A DNA stretch of 7,101 nt from WS-11 sp035275545 (lineage in GTDB: Bacteria > Eisenbacteria > RBG-16-71-46), in the NCBI GenBank assembly GCA_035275545.1, contig DATEMP010000255.1, positions 1-7,101 of the forward strand, read 5' to 3'. The translations under genes were made by a program, and so were the position numbers. Of this stretch, positions 1 to 6,144 are shown piece after piece (positions within the stretch are counted from its first letter, which is position 1; each line of letters starts with the position of its first letter). The notes beneath the pieces were generated by a model. That model was not told the origin of the DNA. It was given only the letters and a program-made list of their open reading frames with translations, and did not search any database.

Positions 1-572
1 TTCACCTTGCCGTCCTTGCCGACCAGCGCCTGGACCAGCACCGTGCCGTCCACGTTTGCGGACCGGGCGAGATCGGGATACTCGGGTGGCACCTTGGTCA
101 CCGCCTCCGGGAGCTCCTCCACGTACACATAGTCGCCGTACTTCGGAAGCTCGTCGTCGGACGGCGGTGCCACCACCAGCTCACCCTCACCGCTCGACAC
201 GCCCGGCGTGGTGTTCGCGATCTCCTCCTGCGAGGCGATCGTCTGCTCGGGTGGCGCCTCGGCGTCGGGCACCGGCACCGCCACACCGACGGTGGGCGGC
301 GTCACCGGCACGGCGACCTGCACCTGGGGCGGCGGCTCGTTCTGCGTGAGCGGCGGCGGTGCGGCGAGCTCGCGATACGGCACCACCACGACGCTGGTCT
401 CGTGCGCGCGATGCCTCAACAGCGCGCTGGTGCCGAAGGAGAGCAGGAACACCAGGAGAAACGCGCTGCTCCCGAACACGACGCCCCGGAACATGTACTT
501 CCGGGCGACCTCTTTGAGCTCGGGTGCCCCGTAGGGCATGAAATTGAATAGAGCTTCGCGCTCCTCCACCAT
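1..572 (-). CDS. tonB: TonB energy transducer, C-terminus cut by window edge
   Basis: TonB carries energy from the inner-membrane ExbB/ExbD proton channel across the periplasm to outer-membrane receptors. Reading down from ATG at 572, 190 codons are open to the edge and the 3' end is missing. Residues 1-29 are a charged cytoplasmic head. Residues 30-52 form one membrane helix (GVVFGSSAFLLVFLLSFG). Residues 70-110 are a Pro/Val-rich spacer (PPP, EPPPQ, VTPPT), followed by an acidic stretch. From about residue 162 the TonB C-terminal domain begins with PPEYPDLARSANVDGTVLVQ, the usual YP-x-x-A-x-x-x-x-x-x-G start. The gene begins 11 nt after the second exbD stop, in the operon position usual for tonB. 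No good ribosome-binding site precedes the ATG, so coupling to exbD is likely. A second ATG (codon 12) is possible but no better supported. Confidence 0.93.
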   Translation of the reverse strand, partial: MVEEREALFNFMPYGAPELKEVARKYMFRGVVFGSSAFLLVFLLSFGTSALLRHRAHETSVVVVPYRELAAPPPLTQNEPPPQVQVAVPVTPPTVGVAVPVPDAEAPPEQTIASQEEIANTTPGVSSGEGELVVAPPSDDELPKYGDYVYVEELPEAVTKVPPEYPDLARSANVDGTVLVQALVGKDGKV

Positions 573-583
573 CGCGGTCCGAC

Positions 584-1075
584 TCACAGCGCCTCGACCT
601 CCTTCTTTTCCTCGGGTGTCAGCGTGGCGAGCGAGAAGCGCGTCAGGTTGGCCATGTCGAGCTCGTCGATGATGTCGACCATGTTGTTGAACTTCGCTTC
701 ACGGTCGATCTTGATCAGCACGACCAGCTCCTTGTTGCTCTTGAACGGCTGGAGAACGCCTGCCAGCTGGGGCACCTCGATGCGTGCCCAGGGATCCTCG
801 CCGCGTCTCCAGTAGGCCCGGTCGGGGAGCACGAACACGCTCAAAACCTTCGATTTGGCGACCTCAATCTTAACATCTTTGTCGGGCGGCAGGTTGATTT
901 CGAGCGCCTGGGGCGTGCGGAAAACGGTGGTCACCATGAAGAAGATGAGCAGCAGGAATGCCACGTCCACCATCGGCGTCATATCGATCCGGACCCCGAC
1001 CCGACGCTTGGGACGGTGAAAACCCTTGCCCTTCTTCTTGCTGCTGCGTGTCTGTGGGGCGTCTACGGCACCCAT
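584..1075 (-). CDS. exbD: ExbD/TolR-family biopolymer transport protein (second copy)
   Basis: This is an inner-membrane subunit of the ExbB-ExbD proton channel that energises TonB. The protein has 163 residues. A basic cytoplasmic N-terminus (SSKKKGKGFHRPKRR) precedes the signature IDMTPMVDVAFLLLIFFM at 30-47. That segment is the single membrane helix and contains Asp37, which aligns with the essential proton-carrying Asp25 of E. coli ExbD. The rest is the periplasmic ExbD domain, slightly longer than E. coli ExbD (141 residues). An exceptionally good ribosome-binding site lies 6 nt upstream, which fixes the start. The gene follows the other exbD by 15 nt and precedes tonB by 11 nt. The two copies share the membrane segment almost exactly but differ elsewhere (for example in the LTRFSLATLTPEEKKEVEAL tail), so they probably form a heteromeric or functionally split pair. 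Confidence 0.95.
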   Translation of the reverse strand: MGAVDAPQTRSSKKKGKGFHRPKRRVGVRIDMTPMVDVAFLLLIFFMVTTVFRTPQALEINLPPDKDVKIEVAKSKVLSVFVLPDRAYWRRGEDPWARIEVPQLAGVLQPFKSNKELVVLIKIDREAKFNNMVDIIDELDMANLTRFSLATLTPEEKKEVEAL

Positions 1076-1081
1076 ACCGAC

Positions 1082-1090
1082 TCACCTCCT
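1082..1090 (-). promoter_or_regulatory. Strong ribosome-binding site for the second exbD
   Basis: The minus strand reads AGGAGGTGA directly after the TAG stop of the preceding exbD and 6 nt before the ATG at 1075. It is a nine-base match to the usual 16S rRNA 3' end and is much stronger than the sites before tonB or the first exbD. This suggests that the second ExbD is made at a high rate. Confidence 0.85.
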
Positions 1091-1591
1091 CTAGTGCGCG
1101 GCCGCCTTCGGCTTCTGCTTGAACAAACCGCCCGACCCCTCGAGATCGGTCTGCACGTTGAACCGGGGCGCTTTCGCATCCTGCAACGCCTGCATCATGT
1201 CGGACATGACCCCGTACGGAGCGTCCTTGTCCATCTTGACGATGATATAGGCGCTGGGGTTGGCGGCACGGGCGTTGGACAGGACGGTTGCCATGTCGGT
1301 CGGCACCGCGTCGGCGTCGATCATCCGCTGGACCTCTTCGCCCCGCTGCCGGTAGATCACCCGCACCCCGGGCTTCTGCCCGTACTCCGGCTTGGGCGAC
1401 GTCACCGCGATCGTGATGATGTTGGACTCCGGCGACTTGGCCTCGGAGTTGGACTCCGGCAGCGTGATCTTGTCCTTCTCGGGCGGCTTGAACTGCGTGG
1501 TACACATGAAGAAGATGAGCAGCAGGAAGGCGACGTCCACCATCGGCGTCATGTCGATGCTGATGCCGATGCGGCGTTTCTTCTTGAGCAT
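1091..1591 (-). CDS. exbD: ExbD/TolR-family biopolymer transport protein (first copy)
   Basis: This ExbD paralogue has 166 residues and is read just after exbB. A short basic head (MLKKKRRIGIS) leads into IDMTPMVDVAFLLLIFFM at 12-29. Asp19 is the equivalent of the proton-relay aspartate of ExbD/TolR. The remainder is the periplasmic domain, including a Lys-rich tail (SGGLFKQKPKAAAH). It starts at ATG 1591, 9 nt past the exbB stop. The only ribosome-binding sequence is the G-rich spacer GGGGCGGGG, so translation probably depends on coupling with exbB. The periplasmic part diverges strongly from the neighbouring ExbD: it has no LEINLPPDKDV segment, and reads KITLPESNSEA instead. The two are therefore old duplicates apart from the membrane segment. 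Paired exbD genes are known in Bacteroidota-type TonB systems. Confidence 0.95.
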   Translation of the reverse strand: MLKKKRRIGISIDMTPMVDVAFLLLIFFMCTTQFKPPEKDKITLPESNSEAKSPESNIITIAVTSPKPEYGQKPGVRVIYRQRGEEVQRMIDADAVPTDMATVLSNARAANPSAYIIVKMDKDAPYGVMSDMMQALQDAKAPRFNVQTDLEGSGGLFKQKPKAAAH

Positions 1592-1600
1592 CCCCGCCCC

Positions 1601-2341
1601 CTACTTGCGCTCGGTCGCCGCGGCCGAGAGGAGCTGGACCGCCTCGTACGAGGCTTCGTCCATCATGTAGTTGAAGTTGTCGACCCGGGTCACGAACACG
1701 TTGTACGCGACGATCCCGGCGATGGCGACGAACAGCCCGCCGGCGGTGTTGATGAGCGCCTCGGAAATACCGATCGCGAGCTTCGACGCGTCCACCGCGC
1801 CGGTGTGACCGAGGGCGGCGAACGAGCGGATCATCCCGATGACCGTTCCGAGCAGCCCCACCATGGTCGCGATCGAGGCGATCGTCGAGAGCGCGATCAG
1901 GTTGCGCTCGAGCAGCGGCACCTCGAGACCGTTGGCCTCCTGGATGGCGGCCTGGGTCTCGGCGACGATCTTCTCCTTGGGCGCGCCGTCGCTCAGCACC
2001 TGCTGGTAGCGCTCCAGGCCGGCGCGAATGACGTTGGCGGCCGATCCGCGCTGCTGGCCGCACAGCTGGATGGCGGCCTGGACGTCACCGCGGTGGAGCG
2101 CCTTGCGCACGTTGTTGAGGAAGTCGGGCAGCGAGCCGCGCCCGGCCGCCTTCTTGAGGCTCCAGAGGCGCTCGATGATGAAGGCGGTCTGGAGAATCGC
2201 GAGCAGGATCAAGCCGGCGACCAGGTAGCCGCCCAGCTTCATCTGCTCGCCGACCGGACCGAGCAGCGGCAGATTCCACCAGATGGCGACCGAGACGATC
2301 GCGGCGAGGGCAAACCCGAGCGGAACGATGAAACGGCTCAT
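1601..2341 (-). CDS. exbB: ExbB/TolQ/MotA-family proton channel protein
   Basis: ExbB forms the inner-membrane pentamer around ExbD and conducts the protons that drive TonB. With ATG at 2341 the protein has 246 residues. Predicted helices are 4-22, 37-57, 148-174 and 196-218. The last two carry the family motifs GLLGTVIGMI (162-171) and ISEALINTAGGLFVAIAG (192-209), the channel helices of the MotA_ExbB domain. A cytoplasmic domain of about 90 residues lies between helices 2 and 3. E. coli ExbB has three helices, so the first hydrophobic segment is an addition and could act as a signal sequence. An in-frame ATG at 2359 would add six residues (MEGRHA). I prefer 2341 because GGAGGG at 2357-2352 lies 10 nt before it, whereas the upstream ATG has no site. 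It is followed at 9 nt by the first exbD. Confidence 0.94.
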   Translation of the reverse strand: MSRFIVPLGFALAAIVSVAIWWNLPLLGPVGEQMKLGGYLVAGLILLAILQTAFIIERLWSLKKAAGRGSLPDFLNNVRKALHRGDVQAAIQLCGQQRGSAANVIRAGLERYQQVLSDGAPKEKIVAETQAAIQEANGLEVPLLERNLIALSTIASIATMVGLLGTVIGMIRSFAALGHTGAVDASKLAIGISEALINTAGGLFVAIAGIVAYNVFVTRVDNFNYMMDEASYEAVQLLSAAATERK

Positions 2342-2486
2342 TGCGTGACGACCCTCCATAGGTCCGCGGCCACGGCGACCGCCGCGGCCCGGTGATCACA
2401 TTGCGGGCGGGTATTCCCGCCGTTCCGGGCCCGGGCGGCAACGCCGCCCTTCCGCCCGCGATGGATGTGTCCCGCCGCCGGTTCGA
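2342..2486 (-). other. Structured 145-nt intergenic leader ahead of exbB
   Basis: This is the only sizeable gap inside the operon. In transcript (minus) order it holds three GC stems: a perfect 7-bp stem with a 3-nt loop (2449-2443 with 2439-2433), a perfect 6-bp stem with a 4-nt loop (2421-2416 with 2411-2406), and a 7-bp stem with a 10-nt loop (2387-2381 with 2370-2364). The last stem sits just before the exbB ribosome-binding site at 2357-2352. An 8-bp outer pairing (2459-2452 with 2410-2403) can enclose the first stem and competes with the second. None is followed by a U run, so a simple intrinsic terminator is unlikely. I see no convincing sigma-70 promoter in it. Confidence 0.5.
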
Positions 2487-2846
2487 TCAGCCGGCGACGC
2501 CCTTCCCCACCGCGAAGGCCGCGAGCGCCTGCTCTTCGGTCTCGTGGTGGTCGAACACCTTGATCAGCCCGGTCATCGTGAACAGATCGACCAGCCGCTT
2601 GGTCAGCGTGCACAGCTTGATCTCGCCGCCGCGACCCTTGTAGTTCGCGTACGCGCGCATCAGGACGCCGATGGCGATCGAGTTGAGCGCCAGGCACTCC
2701 CCCAGGTTCAGGACGAGCTGCTTGTTCCCGGACTCGCTCTCGCGGACCAGGGCCTGCTGGAAATCGTCGGTTTCCTGGTCGCCGAAGAAGCTCCCCTTCG
2801 GGTAGAGGATCACCACCCCGTTGACGTCCTTGCGACGGATCGACAC
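2487..2846 (-). CDS. STAS-domain protein, anti-sigma factor antagonist type (second copy)
   Basis: This is a 119-residue, single-domain STAS protein of the SpoIIAA/RsbV fold, cytoplasmic, with no signal or membrane segment. The fold pattern is clear: strand VNGVVILYPKGSF (8-20), helix with ETDDFQQALV, strand QLVLNLGE (43-50), then LNSIAIGVLMRAY (54-66), and a C-terminal helix EEQALAAF. In SpoIIAA/RsbV the matching loop reads D-S-[ST]-G-L-G and its Ser is phosphorylated by an anti-sigma kinase. Here it is N55-S56-I57-A58-I59-G60, so the Ser is kept but Asp is replaced by Asn. The GTG start at 2846 is chosen because GGGAGGAA lies just upstream and the STAS fold begins there; the reading frame is open further upstream into the neighbouring gene. 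It lies 35 nt after the first STAS gene. No anti-sigma kinase or sigma factor is visible nearby, so its partner is unknown. Confidence 0.88.
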   Translation of the reverse strand: MSIRRKDVNGVVILYPKGSFFGDQETDDFQQALVRESESGNKQLVLNLGECLALNSIAIGVLMRAYANYKGRGGEIKLCTLTKRLVDLFTMTGLIKVFDHHETEEQALAAFAVGKGVAG

Positions 2847-2852
2847 GACGAC

Positions 2853-2860
2853 TTCCTCCC
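2853..2860 (-). promoter_or_regulatory. Ribosome-binding site that fixes the GTG start of the second STAS gene
   Basis: The minus strand reads GGGAGGAA, with the GGAGG core 8 nt before the GTG at 2846. The reading frame continues open upstream to 3002, inside the other STAS gene, but no comparable site precedes those codons. The site therefore decides for the short 119-residue form. Confidence 0.75.
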
Positions 2861-2881
2861 TGCGACCCTCTCCGGCCGTGC

Positions 2882-3229
2882 CTAGACCGGCTTCGATTCC
2901 GCGAAGCTTGCGATCGCCTGCTGCTCGGTCGGGAACACGTCGAACACTAGCGACAGCTTCGTGATCACGAAGATGTTCTCGATGCGCTTGTCGACCGCGC
3001 ACAGCTTCATCTGCCCGCCGCGGCGCACGTAGTTCGAGTGCGCGGAAATGAGGACGCCCAGCGCGGTGGAGTTCAGATGCTGCGTCTCGCCGAGGTTGAT
3101 GATGAGGTGCTTGTTGCCCGCCTCGGTGAGCTGCTTGATCGCGCGCTCCAGCTCGTCCGTCTCATCGCCGCCGCTCAGGTAACCCTTCGGTGTGACGATG
3201 GCGATGCTTTCCACCTGCCGCTGCTTCAT
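2882..3229 (-). CDS. STAS-domain protein, anti-sigma factor antagonist type (first copy)
   Basis: This is a 115-residue single-domain STAS protein, paralogous to its downstream neighbour. It shares the same layout: IAIVTPKGYLSGGDETDELE at the front, the strand LIINLGE (42-48), HLNSTALGVLISAH (51-64), RRGGQMKLC (69-77) and a closing helix. Residues N53-S54-T55-A56-L57-G58 align with the D-S-S/T-G-L-G phosphorylation loop of SpoIIAA/RsbV. Ser54 and Thr55 are present, but the preceding Asp is Asn. The ATG overlaps the stop of the TPR gene (ATGA). AAGGGAGGAG lies 4 nt upstream, inside the end of that gene, giving both a strong site and translational coupling. A role in partner switching, or as a scaffold for the energy-transducing complex, is inference. 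The STAS fold itself is secure. Confidence 0.9.
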   Translation of the reverse strand: MKQRQVESIAIVTPKGYLSGGDETDELERAIKQLTEAGNKHLIINLGETQHLNSTALGVLISAHSNYVRRGGQMKLCAVDKRIENIFVITKLSLVFDVFPTEQQAIASFAESKPV

Positions 3230-5085
3230 TGTGCTCCTCCCTTGGGACCCGGTGCTCCCCCTCGGTTGAGGATCTCGAGACCCTTGAGGGCATCCGCCTG
3301 CTTGGGGTCAATCTCGAGCGCCTTCTTGTAGCACTCCGTGGCTCTACTCCGGTTGCCCGCGTTCTGATAACCCTGCGCCAGCCACACCCACGCCTGCACG
3401 TCCTGCGCGTTCAGCGCCGTCGACCGCTCGAGCAGCGGGATGGCTCCGTTCCAGTCCTTGTCCAGCAGCCGGTAGAAGCCCAGTTGCCGGTAGGCCACCC
3501 CTGCGTTCTTGCTGGTCGAGTCCAGCGCCACCGAACGGCTCAGCGACGCCTTCGCCAGGCTCAGCGTATCCTGCTGAATCGGCTTGCCCGGTTGCGATGC
3601 CATCTGCGCGAACAGAATGCCCACCCAGAAGTGCCGGTCGGCCTTGGCCGTGTCGATGGACGCGGCCTTCTGAAGCGCCGTCAACGCATCCGAGTACTGC
3701 CTCATCTCCTTACGGGACAAACCGATATAGTAGTAAGCCTCACCGCTCGGCGGGTCAAGCGCGATTCGCCGCTCCAGCAGCGCGATGGTCCCCGGGTAGT
3801 CCTTGTTGCGGAATTTGAGCTTGGCCCGCTCGACCATGGCGAACTTGGCGTCGTTGATGGTCGAATCCCGCTCGATAATGGAGAGATAGAGCGAGTCGGC
3901 GCGCTCCAGGTTGCCCTGGAAGACGTGCATCTGGCCGATCAGCAGCAGGTCCCGCGGGGTGGGGTCGCCGAGGCCGAAGTAGTGGACCGCCTTCGCCCAG
4001 TCCTTCTTGTCGGCGCTGACGCGCCCGAGCACCGTGAACATCTCCTTGTTCTTGTCGCCCAGCTGCTCCGCCTTCTGGAGCATGGCGATCGCGTCGTCCT
4101 TCTGCCCCAGGTAGTAGAGGTCGCGACCCAGGAGGCTCCATCCCTTGGGGTCGTCGGGACGCAGCTTCACGTACGCCTCGAGGGGCGCCCGGGCCTCGAC
4201 GTACCGCTTGGCATCGGCGGCGCCCGAGAGGTAGAGCAGGTTGCCGAGGCCGAGCTGTCCCGGCGGGTATTCCGGCTCGCGCCGGGTCACCCACACGAAC
4301 TCGTCGAGCGCCTCGTTGTAGCGCTGGTCGTAGTAGAGCGCCTGCGCCAGCGAGAAGTGGGTCTCGACGTCCGTCGAGTCGACCGCCATCGCCGCCTGGT
4401 GCTCGAGGATCGAGAGCGACCAGGTGCCGCGACGGAAATAGAAGTCGCCGAGCTCGCGACGCACCGCCGGGTCGCCGGAAGCTTCCTCGCGCGCACGGGT
4501 GAAGTAGATGCCCGCGGCGCGGAGCGAATCACGCGACTCCTCGGCGCGCCCCAGCGCGGTGAGGAAGCGCGGGCGCCAGCGCGTGCCCCACTTGAGGCCG
4601 ACCGACAGGACCGAGACCGCCTGTTCGAACTGTTTCGTGGCGGTCAGGCAGTCGCCCAAAGCGAGCTGGGCCTCGGGATACTTCTTGTCCAGATCGGTGG
4701 CCTTCTGGAAGAGCGGGATCGCCTCGGTGCACTTGTCGCGCTGGCGCAGCACCTCGCCCTGCCCCCAGTAGGCCATCGCCAGATTGGGATCCATCTTCTG
4801 GGCCTGCTCGAACTGCTCGTGGGCCTTGTCGTACTGGTGGCGGCGGAGCCACACCTGGCCGACACCGGCGCGGCCCGCGGCGTAGCCCTGGGCCGCGGCC
4901 TTCTCGAACGCCTTGACGGCGTCTTCGAGCCGGCCTTCTTGAAGTGCCGTGCGGCCGTCCCTCAGGTCGTCGGCGCGCGCCACACGACCTGGCAGGATGC
5001 CGAGCACCCCCACGAGCGCGACCGCCGGGATCCAGGCGGTCCCGCGGATCCATCGATGCATTGGTTGCCTCATGTTCGTGTTCAT
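3226..5085 (-). CDS. Periplasmic tetratricopeptide-repeat (TPR) protein
   Basis: This 619-residue protein consists almost wholly of TPR helix pairs, which serve as protein-protein docking surfaces. Residues 11-38 form a signal peptide (RWIRG, then AWIPAVALVGVLGILPG) with an A-x-A site (ARA, before DD39), so export to the periplasm is predicted. There is no lipobox cysteine. From about 40 to the end I count roughly 16 repeats of 30-40 residues with the TPR pattern of Gly/Ala at the helix turns and Pro-Asn/Asp at repeat ends. Clear examples are AYWGQGEVLRQRDKCTEAIP and AWVWLAQGYQNAGNRSRATE, the latter closing with ALEIDPK. The tail is low-complexity (GGAPGPKGGAQ). It starts 8 nt after the upstream lipoprotein gene and overlaps the STAS gene by 4 nt. 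ATG 5085 lacks a well-spaced ribosome site. ATG 5061, with GAGG 6 nt upstream, would drop eight residues and keep the signal peptide. Its binding partner is not evident. Confidence 0.92.
   Translation of the reverse strand: MNTNMRQPMHRWIRGTAWIPAVALVGVLGILPGRVARADDLRDGRTALQEGRLEDAVKAFEKAAAQGYAAGRAGVGQVWLRRHQYDKAHEQFEQAQKMDPNLAMAYWGQGEVLRQRDKCTEAIPLFQKATDLDKKYPEAQLALGDCLTATKQFEQAVSVLSVGLKWGTRWRPRFLTALGRAEESRDSLRAAGIYFTRAREEASGDPAVRRELGDFYFRRGTWSLSILEHQAAMAVDSTDVETHFSLAQALYYDQRYNEALDEFVWVTRREPEYPPGQLGLGNLLYLSGAADAKRYVEARAPLEAYVKLRPDDPKGWSLLGRDLYYLGQKDDAIAMLQKAEQLGDKNKEMFTVLGRVSADKKDWAKAVHYFGLGDPTPRDLLLIGQMHVFQGNLERADSLYLSIIERDSTINDAKFAMVERAKLKFRNKDYPGTIALLERRIALDPPSGEAYYYIGLSRKEMRQYSDALTALQKAASIDTAKADRHFWVGILFAQMASQPGKPIQQDTLSLAKASLSRSVALDSTSKNAGVAYRQLGFYRLLDKDWNGAIPLLERSTALNAQDVQAWVWLAQGYQNAGNRSRATECYKKALEIDPKQADALKGLEILNRGGAPGPKGGAQ
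3234..3243 (-). promoter_or_regulatory. Ribosome-binding site of the first STAS gene, inside the TPR coding end
   Basis: The minus strand reads AAGGGAGGAG, ending 4 nt before the ATG at 3229. It lies within the last codons of the TPR gene, which suggests that STAS protein is translated independently as well as by the ATGA overlap. Confidence 0.75.
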
Positions 5086-5093
5086 CCCCCGAT

Positions 5094-6074
5094 CTATCGA
5101 TGACTGCCCATCATCGGCGAGCGCCGCACGAAACGGACCGGCACCGCGATCGGCACCAGTCCGGCGTCGCGCACCAGCGCCTGTCCTTCACGGCTGGTGA
5201 CGTACGTGATGAATCCGTTGGCGAGCGAAGGCCCTCCGGGCCGGGTGTAGAGATGCATCTCACGCCACAGCGGGTACTCGCCGCTGTGCACGCCTTCCGC
5301 GTCCGGGCGCCGGTAAGCCAACCCCTTGAGGTTGGCGAGCCGGAGCGACTTCACGCCGCGCTCCGCCCACGCCATGGTGACGATGCCGATCGCCTCCGGG
5401 TGCCGGGCCACGTCGGCCACCACGCCGGAATCCGAGCTCTGGTACGCCACCTGGGCTTCGATCGGTGCTCCGTTCATGACCTTTCCCACGAAGTACGCCA
5501 TCACATCGGAGGTCGGGGGCGGAATGACGCGGCGGATTCCCTGCCGATCGCCTCCCAACTGGCTCCACTCGTTGGTCGTACCCTGAAAGATGCCGCGAAT
5601 CTCGTCGAGCGCCGCGTTTTCCACAGGATTCCTGTTATGCACCACCAGTGCCACGCCATCCCTTGCAAAGCGATAACCTTCCAGCTCCAGGCCACCACGG
5701 ATCGCCGCCCCGCGCTCCACCGCCTCCAGCTCGCGGTCCGTCACCGCCAGGTCGCACTCGGCCGCGAACAGCGCCCGTACGGCCTCCGACGAGCCACCCT
5801 CACGCAGGGTGATGCGCGCCTGCGGGTAGAGCGAATCGAAGGCGGCCTGCTCGCGGCGCATGAGGCCCATGAGCTCGGGCGGGCACACGATCGTGATACG
5901 CCCGCTGGTCAGGGTGTCTTCCACCCTTTCCGGGCCCGGCTGAGGAGAGCAACCGGCCCCGCCGGCCGCCATAGACGCCAGCAGCAGAAGCACCTGCGCG
6001 GATGGCAGCCAGCAGGTGCCCGGGACCCCGAAGTGCGGGGAGTCTAGGAATCGTGCGCGCCGCTTGTCAATCAA
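5094..6074 (-). CDS. PstS-like periplasmic substrate-binding lipoprotein
   Basis: This belongs to the PBP-like-2 (PstS) superfamily. With the TTG start at 6074 it has 326 residues. A basic N-terminus (KRRAR) and hydrophobic VLLLLASMAAGGAGC end in a lipobox, making Cys42 the likely lipid-anchored residue. The mature part shows family landmarks: GGSSEAVRALF (93-103), CDLAVTDREL (107-116), LDEIRGIFQGTTNEW (156-170) and HPEAIGIVTMAW (225-236). Two phosphate loops of true PstS are missing: the first Gly-Ser-Thr loop reads VCPPEL, and the R-x-x-x-S-G-T loop reads IPPPTSD. The sequence instead resembles, from memory, the PstS-like proteins beside ExbB/ExbD in Bacteroidota, so the ligand may not be phosphate. 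TTG is chosen because GGAG lies 6 nt upstream. The frame is open to GTG 6164, which would give an implausibly long head. No pstC, pstA or pstB genes follow. Confidence 0.85.
   Translation of the reverse strand: MIDKRRARFLDSPHFGVPGTCWLPSAQVLLLLASMAAGGAGCSPQPGPERVEDTLTSGRITIVCPPELMGLMRREQAAFDSLYPQARITLREGGSSEAVRALFAAECDLAVTDRELEAVERGAAIRGGLELEGYRFARDGVALVVHNRNPVENAALDEIRGIFQGTTNEWSQLGGDRQGIRRVIPPPTSDVMAYFVGKVMNGAPIEAQVAYQSSDSGVVADVARHPEAIGIVTMAWAERGVKSLRLANLKGLAYRRPDAEGVHSGEYPLWREMHLYTRPGGPSLANGFITYVTSREGQALVRDAGLVPIAVPVRFVRRSPMMGSHR
6041..6070 (-). promoter_or_regulatory. Possible sigma-70-like promoter at the lipoprotein gene start
   Basis: The minus strand has a perfect TTGACA (6070-6065), an 18-bp spacer, and TAGACT (6046-6041, four of six TATAAT positions). 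It overlaps the proposed TTG start codon, so transcripts from it would lack that start. Either the real start is downstream or the match is chance. A weak hairpin (CCCCG-CACTT-CGGGG) follows directly. Confidence 0.35.
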
Positions 6075-6144
6075 TGGTTGCTCCGGATCGCTCCGCGGCG
6101 GCGAGGCCCTCCCGGCAGAGCCGTCAGCGCTGGGGCAGCGGGGC

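Noticed and set aside
870..2063. Minus-strand open frame of 397 codons in another register across exbB and both exbD genes
   Set aside because: It is Arg/Gly/Asp-rich shadow coding that crosses three genuine genes out of frame.
1016..2395. Plus-strand open frame of 459 codons opposite exbD and exbB
   Set aside because: The product is Arg/Asp/Gly/His-rich with no family resemblance. The minus strand carries unmistakable ExbB and ExbD motifs in the same stretch.
2389..2400. GTGATCAC palindrome (2392-2399) with TGTGA resembling a CRP half site
   Set aside because: Only 8 bp with no second spaced half site and no promoter beside it; common by chance.
2487..3002. Longer form of the second STAS protein (171 residues) starting inside the first STAS gene
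   Set aside because: The extra 52 residues are out-of-frame translation of the neighbouring gene, and the GTG at 2846 has a well-placed ribosome-binding site exactly where the STAS fold begins.
3229..5103. Long open plus-strand frame (624 codons) covering the whole TPR gene
   Set aside because: It is antisense to a clear TPR gene. Long stop-free antisense frames are expected in G+C-rich coding DNA. The product is Leu/Arg/Val/His-rich with no recognisable motif, and no ribosome-binding site was seen.
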